Shown piece by piece: positions 9,600 to 22,922 of a DNA stretch of 64,000 nucleotides. Below the pieces are notes generated by a model, which was not told the DNA's origin, ran no database searches, and was given only the letters and a program-made list of their open reading frames with translations. The stretch is from Chromobotia macracanthus (Eukaryota > Chordata > Actinopteri > Cypriniformes > Botiidae), in assembly GCA_036877525.1 (NCBI GenBank), contig JAZGTH010000015.1, forward strand, positions 6,471,001-6,535,000, read 5' to 3'. The first letter of the stretch is position 1. The number at the start of each line of letters is the position of its first letter. The translations under genes were made by a program, and so were the position numbers.

Positions 9600-12060
9600 C
9601 TGGTTAGGAAGCAGACAACTTGAAACAGCAATACACACATTAGACTCATTTAAGCTTAGAGAAGAACTTAACAATCCCACACTCAGACAGAGTTCCAGAC
9701 TTTTGTCATTTGACTCAGGTGTACTAAGAACTTGGCTAGAGACAAATGTGTTCCCATTCTATAATTCTTTATCTCAGACTCCCAATTCCAGATCTGCAGT
9801 TTCAGATCTGGATCTTTTGAGCATTGAGATGTTAGAGCACTTGCTTATGAGCTTTTGTCTGCTTGACATTAGATTTTTTTGTTTAGTTTATGTGAGAGCA
9901 ATTGGTGAAATGCAATTCAGCCTAACTCATGGAAATGTTTACTTTTAGTGATGTATAGTTTTCATCTTTGCATACTCCCGATTTTAGTACTATGCATTTC
10001 ACAGTTGCCTTCATAAATTGCTTTTGGAGAGCAGGTTGCATTCTTTGCATCTGTTGCAGGCCATGGAACACAACTGATAGTGTTGTTGTATGCAACTACT
10101 GTTTCAGTGGTAAATCTAAAGGACAAATAATGGAAAATGGAATTTTGGTTGGACTCACATTGGCTAAACATGGGCAGTGGAGGGAAATGTAACTTGGGTT
10201 TGGACTAAGCAATCAAATCATGTATGAATACAGCTACTAGTTACTGTCAGGCTGTGTATGTTTGTATGGTGATACTAACCCTGAGGGCTTCTATGGAGAG
10301 AGCTTTGGACATTCAGCAGGGGACTGTGATCCCCTGACCTTGCCAGAAGGGTAGAAATGTTTTGCTGCTGATTAGCAATTCTTCCGCTTTGTAACTAGGT
10401 TAAACTTAATCCTCTTAGCATACTTTTTAATTTTTTAAAAGGCCAACCAAAATGCTTAAGCAGTATAACGTTAATTCTTTATATACAAAAAATGTCCTAA
10501 AATTGTCTAAATACTTAAATAGTGATATATTTTTTCTGTGTTTCCTAAAAGTTCTCAGAAACATTAAGCTGTTGAGGAATGTTGTAAAAATGTTACAGAA
10601 TTAAAAAATACTTTTCTTATAACCAAGCAACAACGTTGATACTTCTAAAAAGCTGGACGCTTTGTATGTACCCAGAACTTTCAAAATAGAATTTTTAATG
10701 TTTTTGCTACTTTTAAAACGTTCTTACAACCTAAAATTGTTAGCTGGGTGTATTCTTGAGCATTACAATGTACCATATTGATTACGATATTGATTTACCA
10801 TATTGTGTCCAAAACCGGAGATAAAATACATCACACCTCTACTGAATGGCGTCTCAACATGACAGAGTGTTTTACACGTGTGTTCTCTCTGAAATAGCAG
10901 TACGGTACACTTGACCTTGGGCTGAATGTATGTGCCTGTGAGCTGCGCACCATCACTCCTGTCAATGGACTGTGTGTCTGACCTTGGGCTGTAGTTACAG
11001 ACTTGGCACTGACTAATTTCAGTGCTGGACTTCATATCGACGCTGCAGTCACTAATATGTTGGATGATAAATAACTATTGACTGTGAAGTGAATAGAGCT
11101 ACCGGACAGGACAGAGTGGCTCACTAACATGGACCTCGCGTTGAATACAGACGCTGCCCACCCGTCCAGAACCAGTTCTGTCAGTCTGACAGTACTATAC
11201 AACCAGCATTCGAAAACACGAAACCAGTTTTGAGTCAGCATTTATTCACCTTTTGTAGCACTTCTTTGCAGTTAAAATATTGAATATGGGGATTTTACCC
11301 TTAGTGTAATTGGTCTGGTAAATTTAACACGTCTTACACAATGCAAGGGTCAAGTTTAACAATATTTTATCTTGAGCTCTTTAATGTTAATTTGGCAGTA
11401 CATTCAATGACTGATGGATAATAAACCCATTGTATTATGAGTGGTTATATAATTTGGCCTAAGGTTAAACTTTGGCACCCAGACGTAAATATGTTTACAC
11501 AGAAACTCTGCATCTAAATGTGATCAACATCATCTATGATTAATTCAGCTAGAAAATATTCTTAAGATGAGACGTAGGCGAGTAGGATCTCATATTAGAG
11601 AGCCAAGTACTTAAGGAAAAAAGTCCAGGCACTGCAGCTAATGAATTTTGTGAATCCTTAATCGCAAATCAAGGCGCAGCTCGTATTAGGATGCAGTGTG
11701 CATGTCTGCTCCATAAAGTTTTGAAGTGTGCTGCCAAGTTCACTCAGGCTCTCGCTCTCACAACATATGCAGAACGCTGGAGGCAGAGAAAAATTTCCCT
11801 CAATCATTCCTCTCTCCCACATGCCCAGCCCCACCGCGGCTGACTTATGCCCCAGTAGCCGCGGTGCTTCTCCAAGTGGATGGGTTTTCATCTCGTTGGG
11901 ATGCGAGGGCAGCCACTCCGCTCTTCCCTGCACACCCTCCCTGTATAGCATACTGTAGATTTACATTTGTGCCACTGTACAGAGCTCAGCACTGCAGACA
12001 AGCTGCAGTCTCCATACAGTAGTGGTCTAAACAAAGGCAGTTTGGGCGACTTTAGTCTCT
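9600..12060. other. Intergenic DNA after hormad1
   Basis: No gene was found. Short open frames at 9703-10192 and 10763-11241 show no family motif and overlap on both strands. The stretch contains one copy of the AGCTGGG MITE family (10440-10749), and right after it a pair of ATCAATA-type sites. A GC-richer patch at 11640-12060 ends in a possible small first exon (see findings). Confidence 0.5.
10440..10749. mobile_element. Nonautonomous DNA element (AGCTGGG MITE family), copy 1
   Basis: It shares several segments with 24556-24894, including a GTTACAGAATTAAAAAAT stretch, an ACTTTCAAAATA segment and the end ATTGTTAGCTGGG. The left end is eroded, so the start is approximate. It is too short for a transposase. 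Confidence 0.6.
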
Positions 12061-14651
12061 AGAGATCATGGACTCCCTGTTGACAGAATTTGTTGATAGG
12101 TCTCTAAGTAAGTACGTAAAACAAAACAGGTTTTTCTATTTATTTATTTTTGCACATAATCAGTTAGCAGGAACAACATTTAGAAAGATACGAGATCCTT
12201 TAAAAAAAAAGTAAAATATAATTTTAAAATAGTTGTAGGGCATATATGTAATTTTTATGTTTTTTTCAATGTCATTGAATAGTAGTTCCATGGTGTGGTA
12301 GACCATATATAATTTATATACATGTTATATAACTGAGTTTATATTTCAACTCAAGACGTACTGCATACCACTCAGTAATTCTTCTCAAACTTACTCTTGG
12401 GTATCATTGAGGAGAGGCAAAAAGAAAGATGTAACCGACATCTCAATCATTTGAGTAATTTTTCTGAGCAGTGGCCATAAGCAAGGAAAGGGCCTTTGTC
12501 CTAGCTCTACTTTCATTTCCAACACTGCAGGAATTGTGATGACTGTGCCTCGGGGCAACAGAGGCACCTTAAGGAGCCCCACCTTTAAATGCAGTGTGCT
12601 GTGACTCCAACCGTGACCCCTAGCTGCAGGGTTCCCTCAGGCCAGATTTAAACGAGCTCCCGCAGGTCCTTCTCCATGCCTCGTTCTTTTTCACAAGTGC
12701 TCGCTGGATCACTGCAGCCTGGCTTTCTGGTTGTTTCTGATTTGTATAATGGTCAAAGAAATAGCTGGAGTAAATGGTATCACATTAGGTAAATCGTGTG
12801 TGGCTGTTCGCATATGCAGAGAGGGAGATGTGTGGGAAAATTAGATGTGACATTTCGAATGCTGGAGAAAATGAATTCCAGAGCACAGCAGCAGGCTGTA
12901 GAATTCCTAGGAATTCTGGAGTTCCAAGCAATGATTGTGAATCAAACAGGCAAACTGTCATGCTGACTTCATTGTTTTCGAGAAAAGAACTGTAGGTTTT
13001 CCCTTTCACATGTGACCAAATGGATCCAGGTTCCTCTTCTTTTTCCTCCCCTCTCACTATCATTACCACTATTATGGAGGCCATGAGAGGAGCACGGCAA
13101 AAGAAGCATACAATATAAGGTATTGATCCACACCCTTCACCACACACAGAAAAAACAGGGTTCAGGGGCTGCACAATTCAGACTGGACGGAACGATCGAT
13201 AGGATGCTCTATCAGCCGTTACCATGGCAACTCACAGAGCAAGGACAGAGCCCTGCCGTTTATTTACACCTGTCTCCTACTCCTTGCCACCTTGTGCTAG
13301 TCCCTGCCAGCTTTAGCTGGTTTAAGTGCCATTTATGAACAGGGTGAATATTATTTATGTGAATCACTCATATTGTGTATATCACAGATATTTCTTGTCA
13401 CGTTTAGACAGAAAAGGAATGAATCAGATGTGATGATCTTTGGCTTTCCAAAAAACATGGGATTTATTTTAGTCGTACGGTGTACTTGAGTTTCAATGGC
13501 CGCTATTTGCCTGTATTCTTTGCACAAGTGTGCAGGGGTTTACTTTGCGTTGACCCCAATTTGCAGGTCAAGCAAACGTGTTCAATGCTGTGGCTGTTAA
13601 CTTGATGAGGTCATAAAAGCGAGCGAGCTCGAGCTTTTTCAATGACTGCGTGAGTGAGCAAAAACACTGCAACAAAGAGAGGATCAGCAGACAATTTAAC
13701 ACTCAAAGCCATACAACTTAACACAAGAAATCCTCTTATGTGTTATCTGTGTTAATATGGATTGCATTTGAGGAGCTAAACATGTGCCTTCGTCTGAAAC
13801 ACGATCTGAGAAATGTGAAATAACATACAAGTGTTTTTACATGACGTGTGAAGTTAAATTGATATATATTGAAGAGCAATTAACTTGGGCACAATGGAGC
13901 TTTGGAAGCTCCTGAAAAGATCTACATCTTTAAAAGGCACTGTTCCATTGAAAGATGATGTGTGAGAGAGAGAGCGAAAGAGAGAGAGGGAGAGTTAGTG
14001 ATCGACGCAAAGGCTTTAGTTAATGAGATTGCGTGTTTTGGGCTGGATGTATGTGAGCTGGGAGAGAAAGGTATTGACAGACTGAGATCTTTCGCCTCTG
14101 CAGTGTGTATGTTTGTATCTGCCAAAACGTGTGAGCATTGAGTCCATTTTGAACTCCCATTGCAGGGCTAAGAATTGAGGTGAGCCCCATAACCCTAAGC
14201 GCATACACAGCGCTGACGGTCAGCGCTCTCCCTACCCCCTTCAATCAATGGTAGTTTCATGTGCCCTCTGAGCCCTGCAGTGACACACGCATGTGTGCAT
14301 GAATGACCTATTGATTTATTGATTTTGTGGCTCGGCCCGACCCATGGTACTGGACAGCCTGGAGCTGCAGACCATTGGACCTACACTGGCCCTGCAGTTG
14401 CTGGGGTCTGTTCACTCTGTTTTAACTGTAGCCAGTATGCTAACCTGTCACACTATGAACACTCAGTGTTATGCTACTGCACGTCATGGTAGCTGCAATG
14501 TGAAACAATGTAGCTTTGATCTCTGTACACTATAGAATGGCATAATTCAACCCCTGTGTTTCAGGCAATAGATTGTGGCAGCTAGAGGTACATGCAGGTA
14601 CTAAAATGTTGTTGAAATATTGGTGGAAAGTTATAGATGAAAATGGTAGAA

Positions 14652-14775
14652 TTTAGTTCATCTGGTAGAGTAGAACAATAGCAACATCAAGGTCATGGGT
14701 TCAGTCTTCAGGGAACACATATTGATAAATGTATACCTTGAAATGACCTTCAGCTTTCCAAAAGCATCTCTCAAG
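14652..14775 (+). mobile_element. tRNA-derived SINE (V-SINE/DANA-like)
   Basis: A box A-like TAGTTCATCTGGTAGAG is followed by a box B-like GGTCATGGGTTCAGTC. Then comes the body seen in other copies in this window (GGGAACACATATTGATAAA) and a degraded tail. It is a diverged, nonautonomous copy. Confidence 0.6.
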
Positions 14776-15201
14776 TGCAAAAATGAACAAGTGAATGTGG
14801 CCAAAAAGTGGGCAGCCATCATCTCTAACTTGGTGTGGGGTCTCTGGTCTTCAGGACCAATTTCTTTTTTCTTGTTTTTCAATTGCTGTTATCCACTATT
14901 TACCCGACCCCAAGCTCCACACTGTTTTTACCCACATGTATACATACACACAAAGACACCCCCCTGAGGAGACAAGAGTGTGGCGAGTGTCCAGCTGTCC
15001 TCCACCCCACTTCCTCCCTTTTCACTGGTCAGTGTAGGCAGATTGGGGGGCCTAAGGGTGTGTGTGTTAGGGGAGGTACCATTAGCACAGAGCTAGTAGC
15101 AGCTGGCCTGAAAGAAGAGATTTAGTGTCACTGACCTGGCCATAGTGTCCAGCTGAGGGTCACTGCTCTGCCCTCCTTCAGGCACGTGCTGACCAGACAT
15201 C

Positions 15202-15223
15202 TGTGTGTGTGTGTGTGTGTGTG
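15202..15223. repeat. GT microsatellite
   Basis: Uninterrupted GT dinucleotides, about 11 copies. Confidence 0.9.
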
Positions 15224-18200
15224 CACAGAACTGTTTCTATTGAATTTTATCAATGGAGCGACAGTTTCTTGATCTTTGAGAATTTTTGTGACAGACGCAG
15301 CAGCTGGTCTGTTTGTTTTTTGTATTTGTTTTTTGTATCTTAAAGTGTCACATAAAATCAATTCTGTTTTATATCTGCTACAGGAATAAGAGACTACTGT
15401 ATGACATCATCAGACCGTGATCAAGCCCTCTGGAATCCAAGTACTTTGGAATCAGAAATTATGATTCAACTCTTCTCGGATGATGTCACGCTTAGGGTGC
15501 CTTAGTGAATTTCATCACATTTTACTGTCAGAGGAAAAAATGGCACAGATGGAGAAGAGGTGGATCTTTCTGGTCCTCCTCATCCCTTCATTTAAGGTGT
15601 TACAGGCCCTGATCCTAACACGGATTAAACACTGGATCTGCATGCACCCATCCATTCCTTTCATCCCTTCCACGCTCCTATTCCTCCACCCCCTCTCTTC
15701 CAAAAACCCTGATGTGCTGCCTCAGATTGTTTAAGATGATTGGATTGCGCCCATCCTCCCCTCTTGGTCAGCTGGGGTCAGAGGTCAGTGACCTTTGCTT
15801 CATTGGACGAAATGGAATGGTCATCGTTGGCCTTTGTTGTTATTTGAGGGATAACAAAGGAAGAGATTTCACTGTCAAAAGAATGCACGCGCACAAGAAT
15901 GTAATTTATCCCAGGACTAGCAAAATGCTTCGTTTTTTTTGTGCTGAGGTCCTCATTACACTTCTGTGGTTCTTGTGCATGTGCAACCACACACATACTG
16001 TGTGCTGAGAGTCATGGAGGCTTAGTGTATGCAATTATATATGACTATAGTAAATATGATAATGCCATGGCATAATTCATATGGCAAAAATGTATTATAT
16101 CACTGTAATTCTTAGAATATAGATTAACGTATGTTGGAGTGTGTGTAATGTTTGCGATAGCCACTGGTATTTGACCTATGACTAGTAGGCCTCTGTTGCT
16201 AGGTGACTGGTGCATTTCAGATGGAGGTTTGGGTTGTGGGGTGACAGTGTAAAGGAGGGAGTCAGGGTTGCAGTGGTCACTCTAAACTTCCCAGGGGACA
16301 CCCAAACACACTCCACACTCGGAAAGAGCTGTGAGCTGAAACACAAGCTTGCATCAGTACCAGAAATGTGATAGGGCCTCTGGCATATCACAGTTTTCTG
16401 GAACAAGCCACTTAGGGTTTTCAATTAGTCATTAATAATTCTAAGCATGTAAAAAAGCCACATGTGGGTGGGTAAAGCAAAACTGTGTTTTAAAATAAAC
16501 AGGCTTCAAATGAAATTAAGCTAGCACATGTAGTTTATCTTATAAGAATATACAGTGTAGTTTCTGTGATCTGTCAAACAATCAGAGTATAACATGCAAA
16601 GAGTTTTGTTGGTGGATTGGTGGGGGGGTGGGCGGAGGTCAACCACATGCAAACATAAAGTACTTTTCCTGTGCACAGACTGCTAAGAAACAGTGATCAA
16701 AGGCAAGACTGCAGGTCTTTAAAAGGCCACTCAGTGTTTGTTTCCCCAAACACTTTCTTCTGTGAGGGAATTCTCTTTATCCTTTGCCATTTTTCTCTTT
16801 CCACCTTGTTGGATGGAGGACCATTTGTATTAGCAGACCTTACCCTGCAGCAGGCAACACACACACTATTTCTGGGAGATATTTTTACTCCGGGTGTTTA
16901 TGTTGGAATACATGTGTGCTTTAAAGCCAGAAAAAATCACCCCCTTTATGTTTGCAGTAAACTTAAATTTAATAAACAAAAAGCTCAAAACTGAATGACC
17001 TTTTCAAAAATATTTCATCTATTTCAAATGTACTGCACTCTCCAGAGTCTTTTATGATACTAGTAGCATACAGATGCTCCCTGCATGATTGCTTTGGTAT
17101 AAAAAATGAAAACTGAGTAGAAATAGCTTTTTATTAAACTAGTCTTATTTAACCAGTTCATATCTGGATGTAATAGTTTTATGTTTTTACTCATAGCTTC
17201 CACTTAAGTGTGTGTGTGTGTCAAGAAAAGAGGGAGGGAGGCTGAGATGGTATCAATCGCCAGGCCATTGAACGTATTGATTAGTTACCTTTCTTATTAA
17301 CATGCTGATTAAAAAGAGCAGGAACAGAAACAGATTCTAGCCACACACACTGAGACAGGGAAGATACCACATCGCTGCGCAGGAAAGAAGAAGCTGTGAA
17401 AAACTGAGAAATGTTATGGATATAGTGAGGAATACAGGGCACTGACAGGACTCACAAAATGGAAGAAAACAGTGGGATTTCTGGGGTATGGACAACAGCA
17501 ACTGATCATGAAAAGAAGATAAGATGGAGGTTGTGGATGCGTGTACCATCACACCCGCAGAGAGGAACGAATAGAAAGAAAGAGAGGAAAAAGGGGAAAA
17601 AAGAAAGAAGAGAGAGGGGCAGGGAAAAGGATGCAACTGACTGCACAACAATCTCAGACCCTCCACCCACACACAGAGCTTCTATTAGACTGGATATACC
17701 ATTGTCAAGAACACGGGCTATTGTAAACACACAAACAATGCTGTGAGACCCTCAAACTGACACACCCGCACAGGCTGAAGACGAGTGACTGTTTTGCATG
17801 GACCAAAAGAGTAAATCATCGTGTTTGCATAGGTTATTTAATTATTTAGTTACATTTTTTATGCAGTTATTAATGCATGTGCATTAATGCAGAATTCTTG
17901 GCCATGTCTAGTGTGTGTATATTCAGTGTTATTTGGAGTCAAGAAGCAGGATTCCTAGCATGGCTTTATATTGGATCTGGATGCTGATCTATTATGCTTG
18001 ATAGTTTGCGTTGCCCTGCGCTATTTCTAAATCTTTCTTTGACTTGAAGAAGGCCTCCGCCTAGTTTCAGCTAATAACAACATTCGACTCCCACCAACTT
18101 GGTCGGGTGTTGTTTAAGTGTTTTAATAATATGTAAAGACATACAGAAACATCATAAACGTTTAAGATCCTTTCTTTTCCTAACGAATTCATCTGAATTG

Positions 18201-21200
18201 CATCATCTGGTTGCACGTTTAACATCGTTAAATTTGCTTTAATTTGTTGCATTGTCAAATGTAATGAGCTTCAGTCCAATTTATAGACCGCTTTGTAAAA
18301 TGTTAAAAACACATTGCTTATTATGAATTACATAAAACATAAAGTGTTGTATATAGACAGTCATTAGACCACGATGGTTAATAATGCACAATTGTAATAG
18401 ATTGCCATCCTGCATGTTGGCAGGACGCCCACGTTTCCCAATCGATAAACAGAACCAAATACACGGGCGCACGCCTATTTCAATGCGCTTGAACAGATGC
18501 TGTGGCTCCGAGGTGAAACCGAGAAATCACGGAAAAGATTTCCTGTTAACACTATGGCTGAGTTTGAGAATGTGACTGAGAAACGTTACTCAAAGCTGAA
18601 GATGTTCATGACCTTGACAGAAGGCCTAATTCAGCAGACTCCCCGACTACTGTATTGTTTTAATATATGCCTGTCATCATTTCTTCTAAAACTCTTATCT
18701 TTATGCACAGCTTTTTTATAAAAATACCTATATAGAGGTAGATATATATATTTCTTGAGAATTGTGAATTGTTTTTAAATGAACTTAATCTCCTGGTTAT
18801 TTTCCATTAAACAGAATTATTATTATTAGTCTTACGTGTTTAACATCTTTATATGTAGGGATTTAGACAGCAAATTATGTTCAATAGGCAAATAATACAT
18901 TCAGCTGACATAAATAGCCCCACGCAACTTGAAGACATTGTAATGGTGAACTTGCATCGGCCTGCAGGTTAGGGTGTAATTTAAGATGCAGTTTCGCAAA
19001 CTTCATGTTATGATTTTGACCGTGCAAAAAAATATCAATTTTCATATCCTGTTCATCCAAAAATCCCCCTGCCATTTAAGCCTAAACTCTAAAAAGCAAA
19101 ATTTACAAAAAGCGCAGTAGCCTTGTTTCAGGTTATTGAGATTAATAATTAGATTGCGTAATGGAAAATACAATGGTAACGTAAAATGAAAAATAATAGT
19201 CTATTTATTGTCCAGTTATTTAAAACATAGTTTAACAAATAATTATGCACGTATACTTTATATAATTGTACAGTTACAGTATATTACACAGTATATTAGC
19301 ACAAGTTTTATTTTCGTAATTGTTTTTTCATGGGCCTGTGCTCTGAGAGGTTTGGTCATATTAATTGAGTTATTGACTTTTTTATCGATCGACTTCTTTT
19401 CATTATTCACCACGCGTATCTATTATTTTTCAACGAAATTAATTTGTTATCAGCTCTTTATATTTTTATTATAATGTGCGTTTTACGTGGCACTGTAATC
19501 ATTAATTAACTAGCCTATTGGCGATGTTTCAGAAGCCAAAATATTAAAACTGATACAGAACACTAAAACGATAAAAAAAAAAACATATCTAAAATGTTGT
19601 GAATGGTATGAAAAGCTCAGATTTAGTGGCCTACAAAAACATTTCAAAACAAACGAAATGAAAATTGATATATTTGGTTAGGACGAGTGACACAATTGTA
19701 GGTCAACAGTGTCCAAAAATAAGTATTGTTTATTGTTATTAATATTATTCTTGGCGTTATTTACAACCATTTTTCACAATTTTATAATCTGTTTTGCAAG
19801 AGGCGTCGATGCGGGTTTTTAGCAGGTTTACCTCAGTTGTTTTTTCTTGTGTTACTTTGCTAATAATTTTTCGTAAGTGCTTTAAAGCATAAATAATTGT
19901 TTTACACTATAGGCTACTATAAGGCCAGAACCATCATGCAAGCAGAGGACAATTACCGGATATAACTGGATAAACATGAAAAGCTAAAATGCTTCAAAAT
20001 GATGTAGTACTACAGCACTAAACAATTAATTTATAAAGCAACACAATTTAAAGCAATTTTGCCACTATAACTTCTAGAGGGTTACAGGTATAAACGGTGA
20101 CTTGTATTAACATATTTCAATTAGCTGTATTTGGGCTACATGTTGTAATATATATTTCTGAATAATGACACTGTCTCATCATAGAAATTGATATGTACTT
20201 TTGAGCTGTGTAGGTTTCCAGCATTAAAAATAAATTCTAATTTTCACACAAACCAAACAGCTTTGCAAAATGTTATCACCAATATTTATCTCTCTAAGGC
20301 TCATCAGTTGTTCGAAAAAAAACTAAAAATATGATCAGGCATATTTTACCACATGTAACATGTAAAATAAAAGTACCACATGTACTTTTCGTGTATTTCC
20401 TGGACATTTGGCGATATGATCATTATGGTTGTTCGGTACTAAACATTAAAATATTTGGCTTCCTACATATAATTTGAAGGTTGCAATTTGAAGTAGAAAT
20501 CGGTCCTTTTTCTCTGCAGAAATTTGCGACAGTCGCACGCAATGTAATTTCTACAGTTTTAAACATAGGACACATGAAAAACAATTTTGCCCTAAATGAT
20601 ATTGGCTAATTAAGGCCGTCTGTGGAACGTACCAGACAAGAACGTATGACGTCAAAGGGTTAAAATCTAGAACTTTGTTAGAACGCACAATCTGAGAACC
20701 TAATTGGCTCTGCACATTTAGCCTCATGTACTTGTTAACCTGCAGGCCTCCTCTTGATACACGCCACTCGGGAGGATTACGTGGCCCGACCAAAGGCCCA
20801 GAAAACTCAATAGACGGGTATAAATAATTTACTAACTCACTGGTCGCTGTTTTGATTTCCACGGCTTGTTTTGAACAATGTTTGATCATTGGCAATAATG
20901 TGGGTTCCAGAGAAAGATGAAAAAGTAGATGAGAAAAAAGCAAGTGCTTTGCAAGTTGACGGACGTGTAGCTTCCAGAAGAGCTCTAATTTAGGCAAACA
21001 ATATAGGGTAAGTCAAAACGAATGGCAGTTTCAAATCGGCAAAATATAAGAATAATAATAGTAACAATAATACAAATAAATAAATGACGTCAGAAGGGAA
21101 CGTCATTGTGACGATGTTGAGGCTATTGTTCAGTGCGTTAGACTATTATTAACGTATTTTGTTATCATATATTGTTGTGCTTTTATTGTTAATGCTGCTG

Positions 21201-21670
21201 TTTTCCAAGTTGTCATCCTAAGTTATGTCAAATTAAATGTCCTGTATTTTCTAAATGGCCATTAAAAGCACAACAAAGTTCTTTAAAAGGTTTAAGGCGT
21301 GCGTTCTTTCTCTCTCTGCAGAATTACAAATGTTTGAAGGGTGTGAAGGTTTTCCAGCCTTTTATTCCATCCTCACTCGAGCTCTCCAGCCGCAGTGAGT
21401 GAACTTTCACCTCGACCCTCCAGCAGACCTTCATCTGCGGTAAAATGACCATTTTACCTCCGGTCACAAGCGCTGCAAACGCGCACACACATGCGCGCAT
21501 CCCTCCCTCCCCCAGCCCGGCGCGGATCGATAGCGCAGCATCTGCTGCTGGAAGACAGCGGTCCCACATCGCACTGGAAAATTTTCCCCTAAAATTTCGA
21601 CTGACAGATAGATATGATTAATATTCCAAGTAATATCCCAACCACTCCTACCCTAATCAGTATCTTTCTT

Positions 21671-21674
<4 letters not shown>

Positions 21675-21708
<34 letters not shown>
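21675..21708. repeat. CT microsatellite
   Basis: Uninterrupted TC dinucleotides, about 17 copies, downstream of a CpG-rich patch upstream of the ONECUT gene. Confidence 0.9.
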
Positions 21709-21710
<2 letters not shown>

Positions 21711-22329
21711 ACATTCACAGCGCGTTACTGTTTGGAAATGACAGAAGTGTAATTTCGTTGCTTATTGGGTCGTGTGCTTTAAGAAGGGTCAGGAAGAAGG
21801 TCATAGGTGCGAGTTGAAGAGAACAAGCTTATTGATCTCGTTTAGCACATCTGTGATTGAAGAGGAAAGTCTTGCGTTAATTGTGCACTACAGTATAAGC
21901 TGATAACTGATAAGAGCCTCTCCGTCACCGCGCTTTGTTGCTTCACTTAATTGCCTTTATAGCTGCATGGGAAAATAAAAATGTGGCTACTTCTAAATAA
22001 ATGCTCTGGCTTTCTAATTGGATTAAACTGTGCTCTGGATCGTTTTTTATCCTGTACGCTTTACGAATTCAACATTTACTTTCACCAAAGGTCCCTGAAG
22101 GGCCTTACGGCGTCTCGTATACAATAGGATGAAATGCAGAGCGCAGAAAAATATGATATAAATATCAGATATGATATTTCAGATGTCCGCAAATATGTTT
22201 TGTATGTGGGATTGGGATGACCCCCACTATGCCAACAGCAAGGTTATGATGAAGAAATGAATAGATCAGAAACTACATTTGGTGTACAATCTAAACAAAA
22301 ATCTGAATTTTGATCAATTGTTTTGTGGG

Positions 22330-22922
22330 TCTCATCTCCCTAGCCCCACCTAAGACAATAGCCTCTTGAGGTCCGCAGGAGGGAAGGAGTTAACGAGGGT
22401 TGTAAATTCACCCCACATCTGTCAGATTTTAAGAGTGTGACGTACAGAGAGGGGGAGCTGGGGGAAGAGAGAGAGAGGAGAGAAAGAGTTGGGGCCGAGA
22501 TCGATGAGGATACAGAAGGAGAAGGGCAAAACCACAGAGATAATGACAGCGAGGGAGAGCGATGTTTAGACATAGATCGACGCTCATTTCTGACACGGTT
22601 ACAGTATAGAGAAGTCCGGACATCTGACCAAACGACCATTGCGCGGCTTTACGCGTCGTTTTGGTTGCATCCAGGTCCAGCGAGAGTCTAGCGGATAACG
22701 GGAGTGACGGAGGACGCACCGGACCGATCCACCGCTTTCTTGAACAACAAGATGTTCTGATGACACAAAAGTGGCTGAAATCGATTGTCGTGTGATTGTA
22801 AAACCGGGATGTGTGCAGGTGTGAGAGTAACACATCCCATTATCGGCTTTTGATTGTGTTTTCGGGGAGGGTGCACGGCTGTTTCGCTTCTGGCCATCCA
22901 GTCTTATACGCCGCGTTGTGAG
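22330..22922 (+). other. Probable noncoding leader exon of the ONECUT gene
   Basis: A purine-rich, CpG-containing stretch ends in a good donor (GTGAG|GTAGGC) at 22922. It is followed by a 249-bp intron with acceptor TCTCTTTTCAG at 23171. The second leader exon (23172-23435) runs into the start codon. Splice sites are seen; the transcription start and the extent of this exon are inferred. Confidence 0.5.

Larger units (their letters stand above)
12110..22300. other. Gene-poor upstream region of the ONECUT gene
   Basis: No coding exon with a recognisable family could be supported across about 10 kb. Candidate noncoding elements, judged only by even base composition and long open frames on both strands, are near 12600-13330, 18380-18560, 20580-20990 and 21300-21600. 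The last is CpG-rich and could be a distal leader exon or promoter of the downstream gene. Repeats here are a SINE (14652-14775), a GT run (15202-15223) and a CT run (21675-21708). Confidence 0.45.

Noticed and set aside
12785..13174. 129-codon minus-strand open frame
   Set aside because: No domain, no splice context, and a plus-strand frame overlaps it. Treated as noncoding.
22437..22691. 84-codon Arg/Glu-rich open frame before the ONECUT gene
   Set aside because: It reflects the purine-rich GAGAGA composition of the leader region, and frames on the other strand overlap it.
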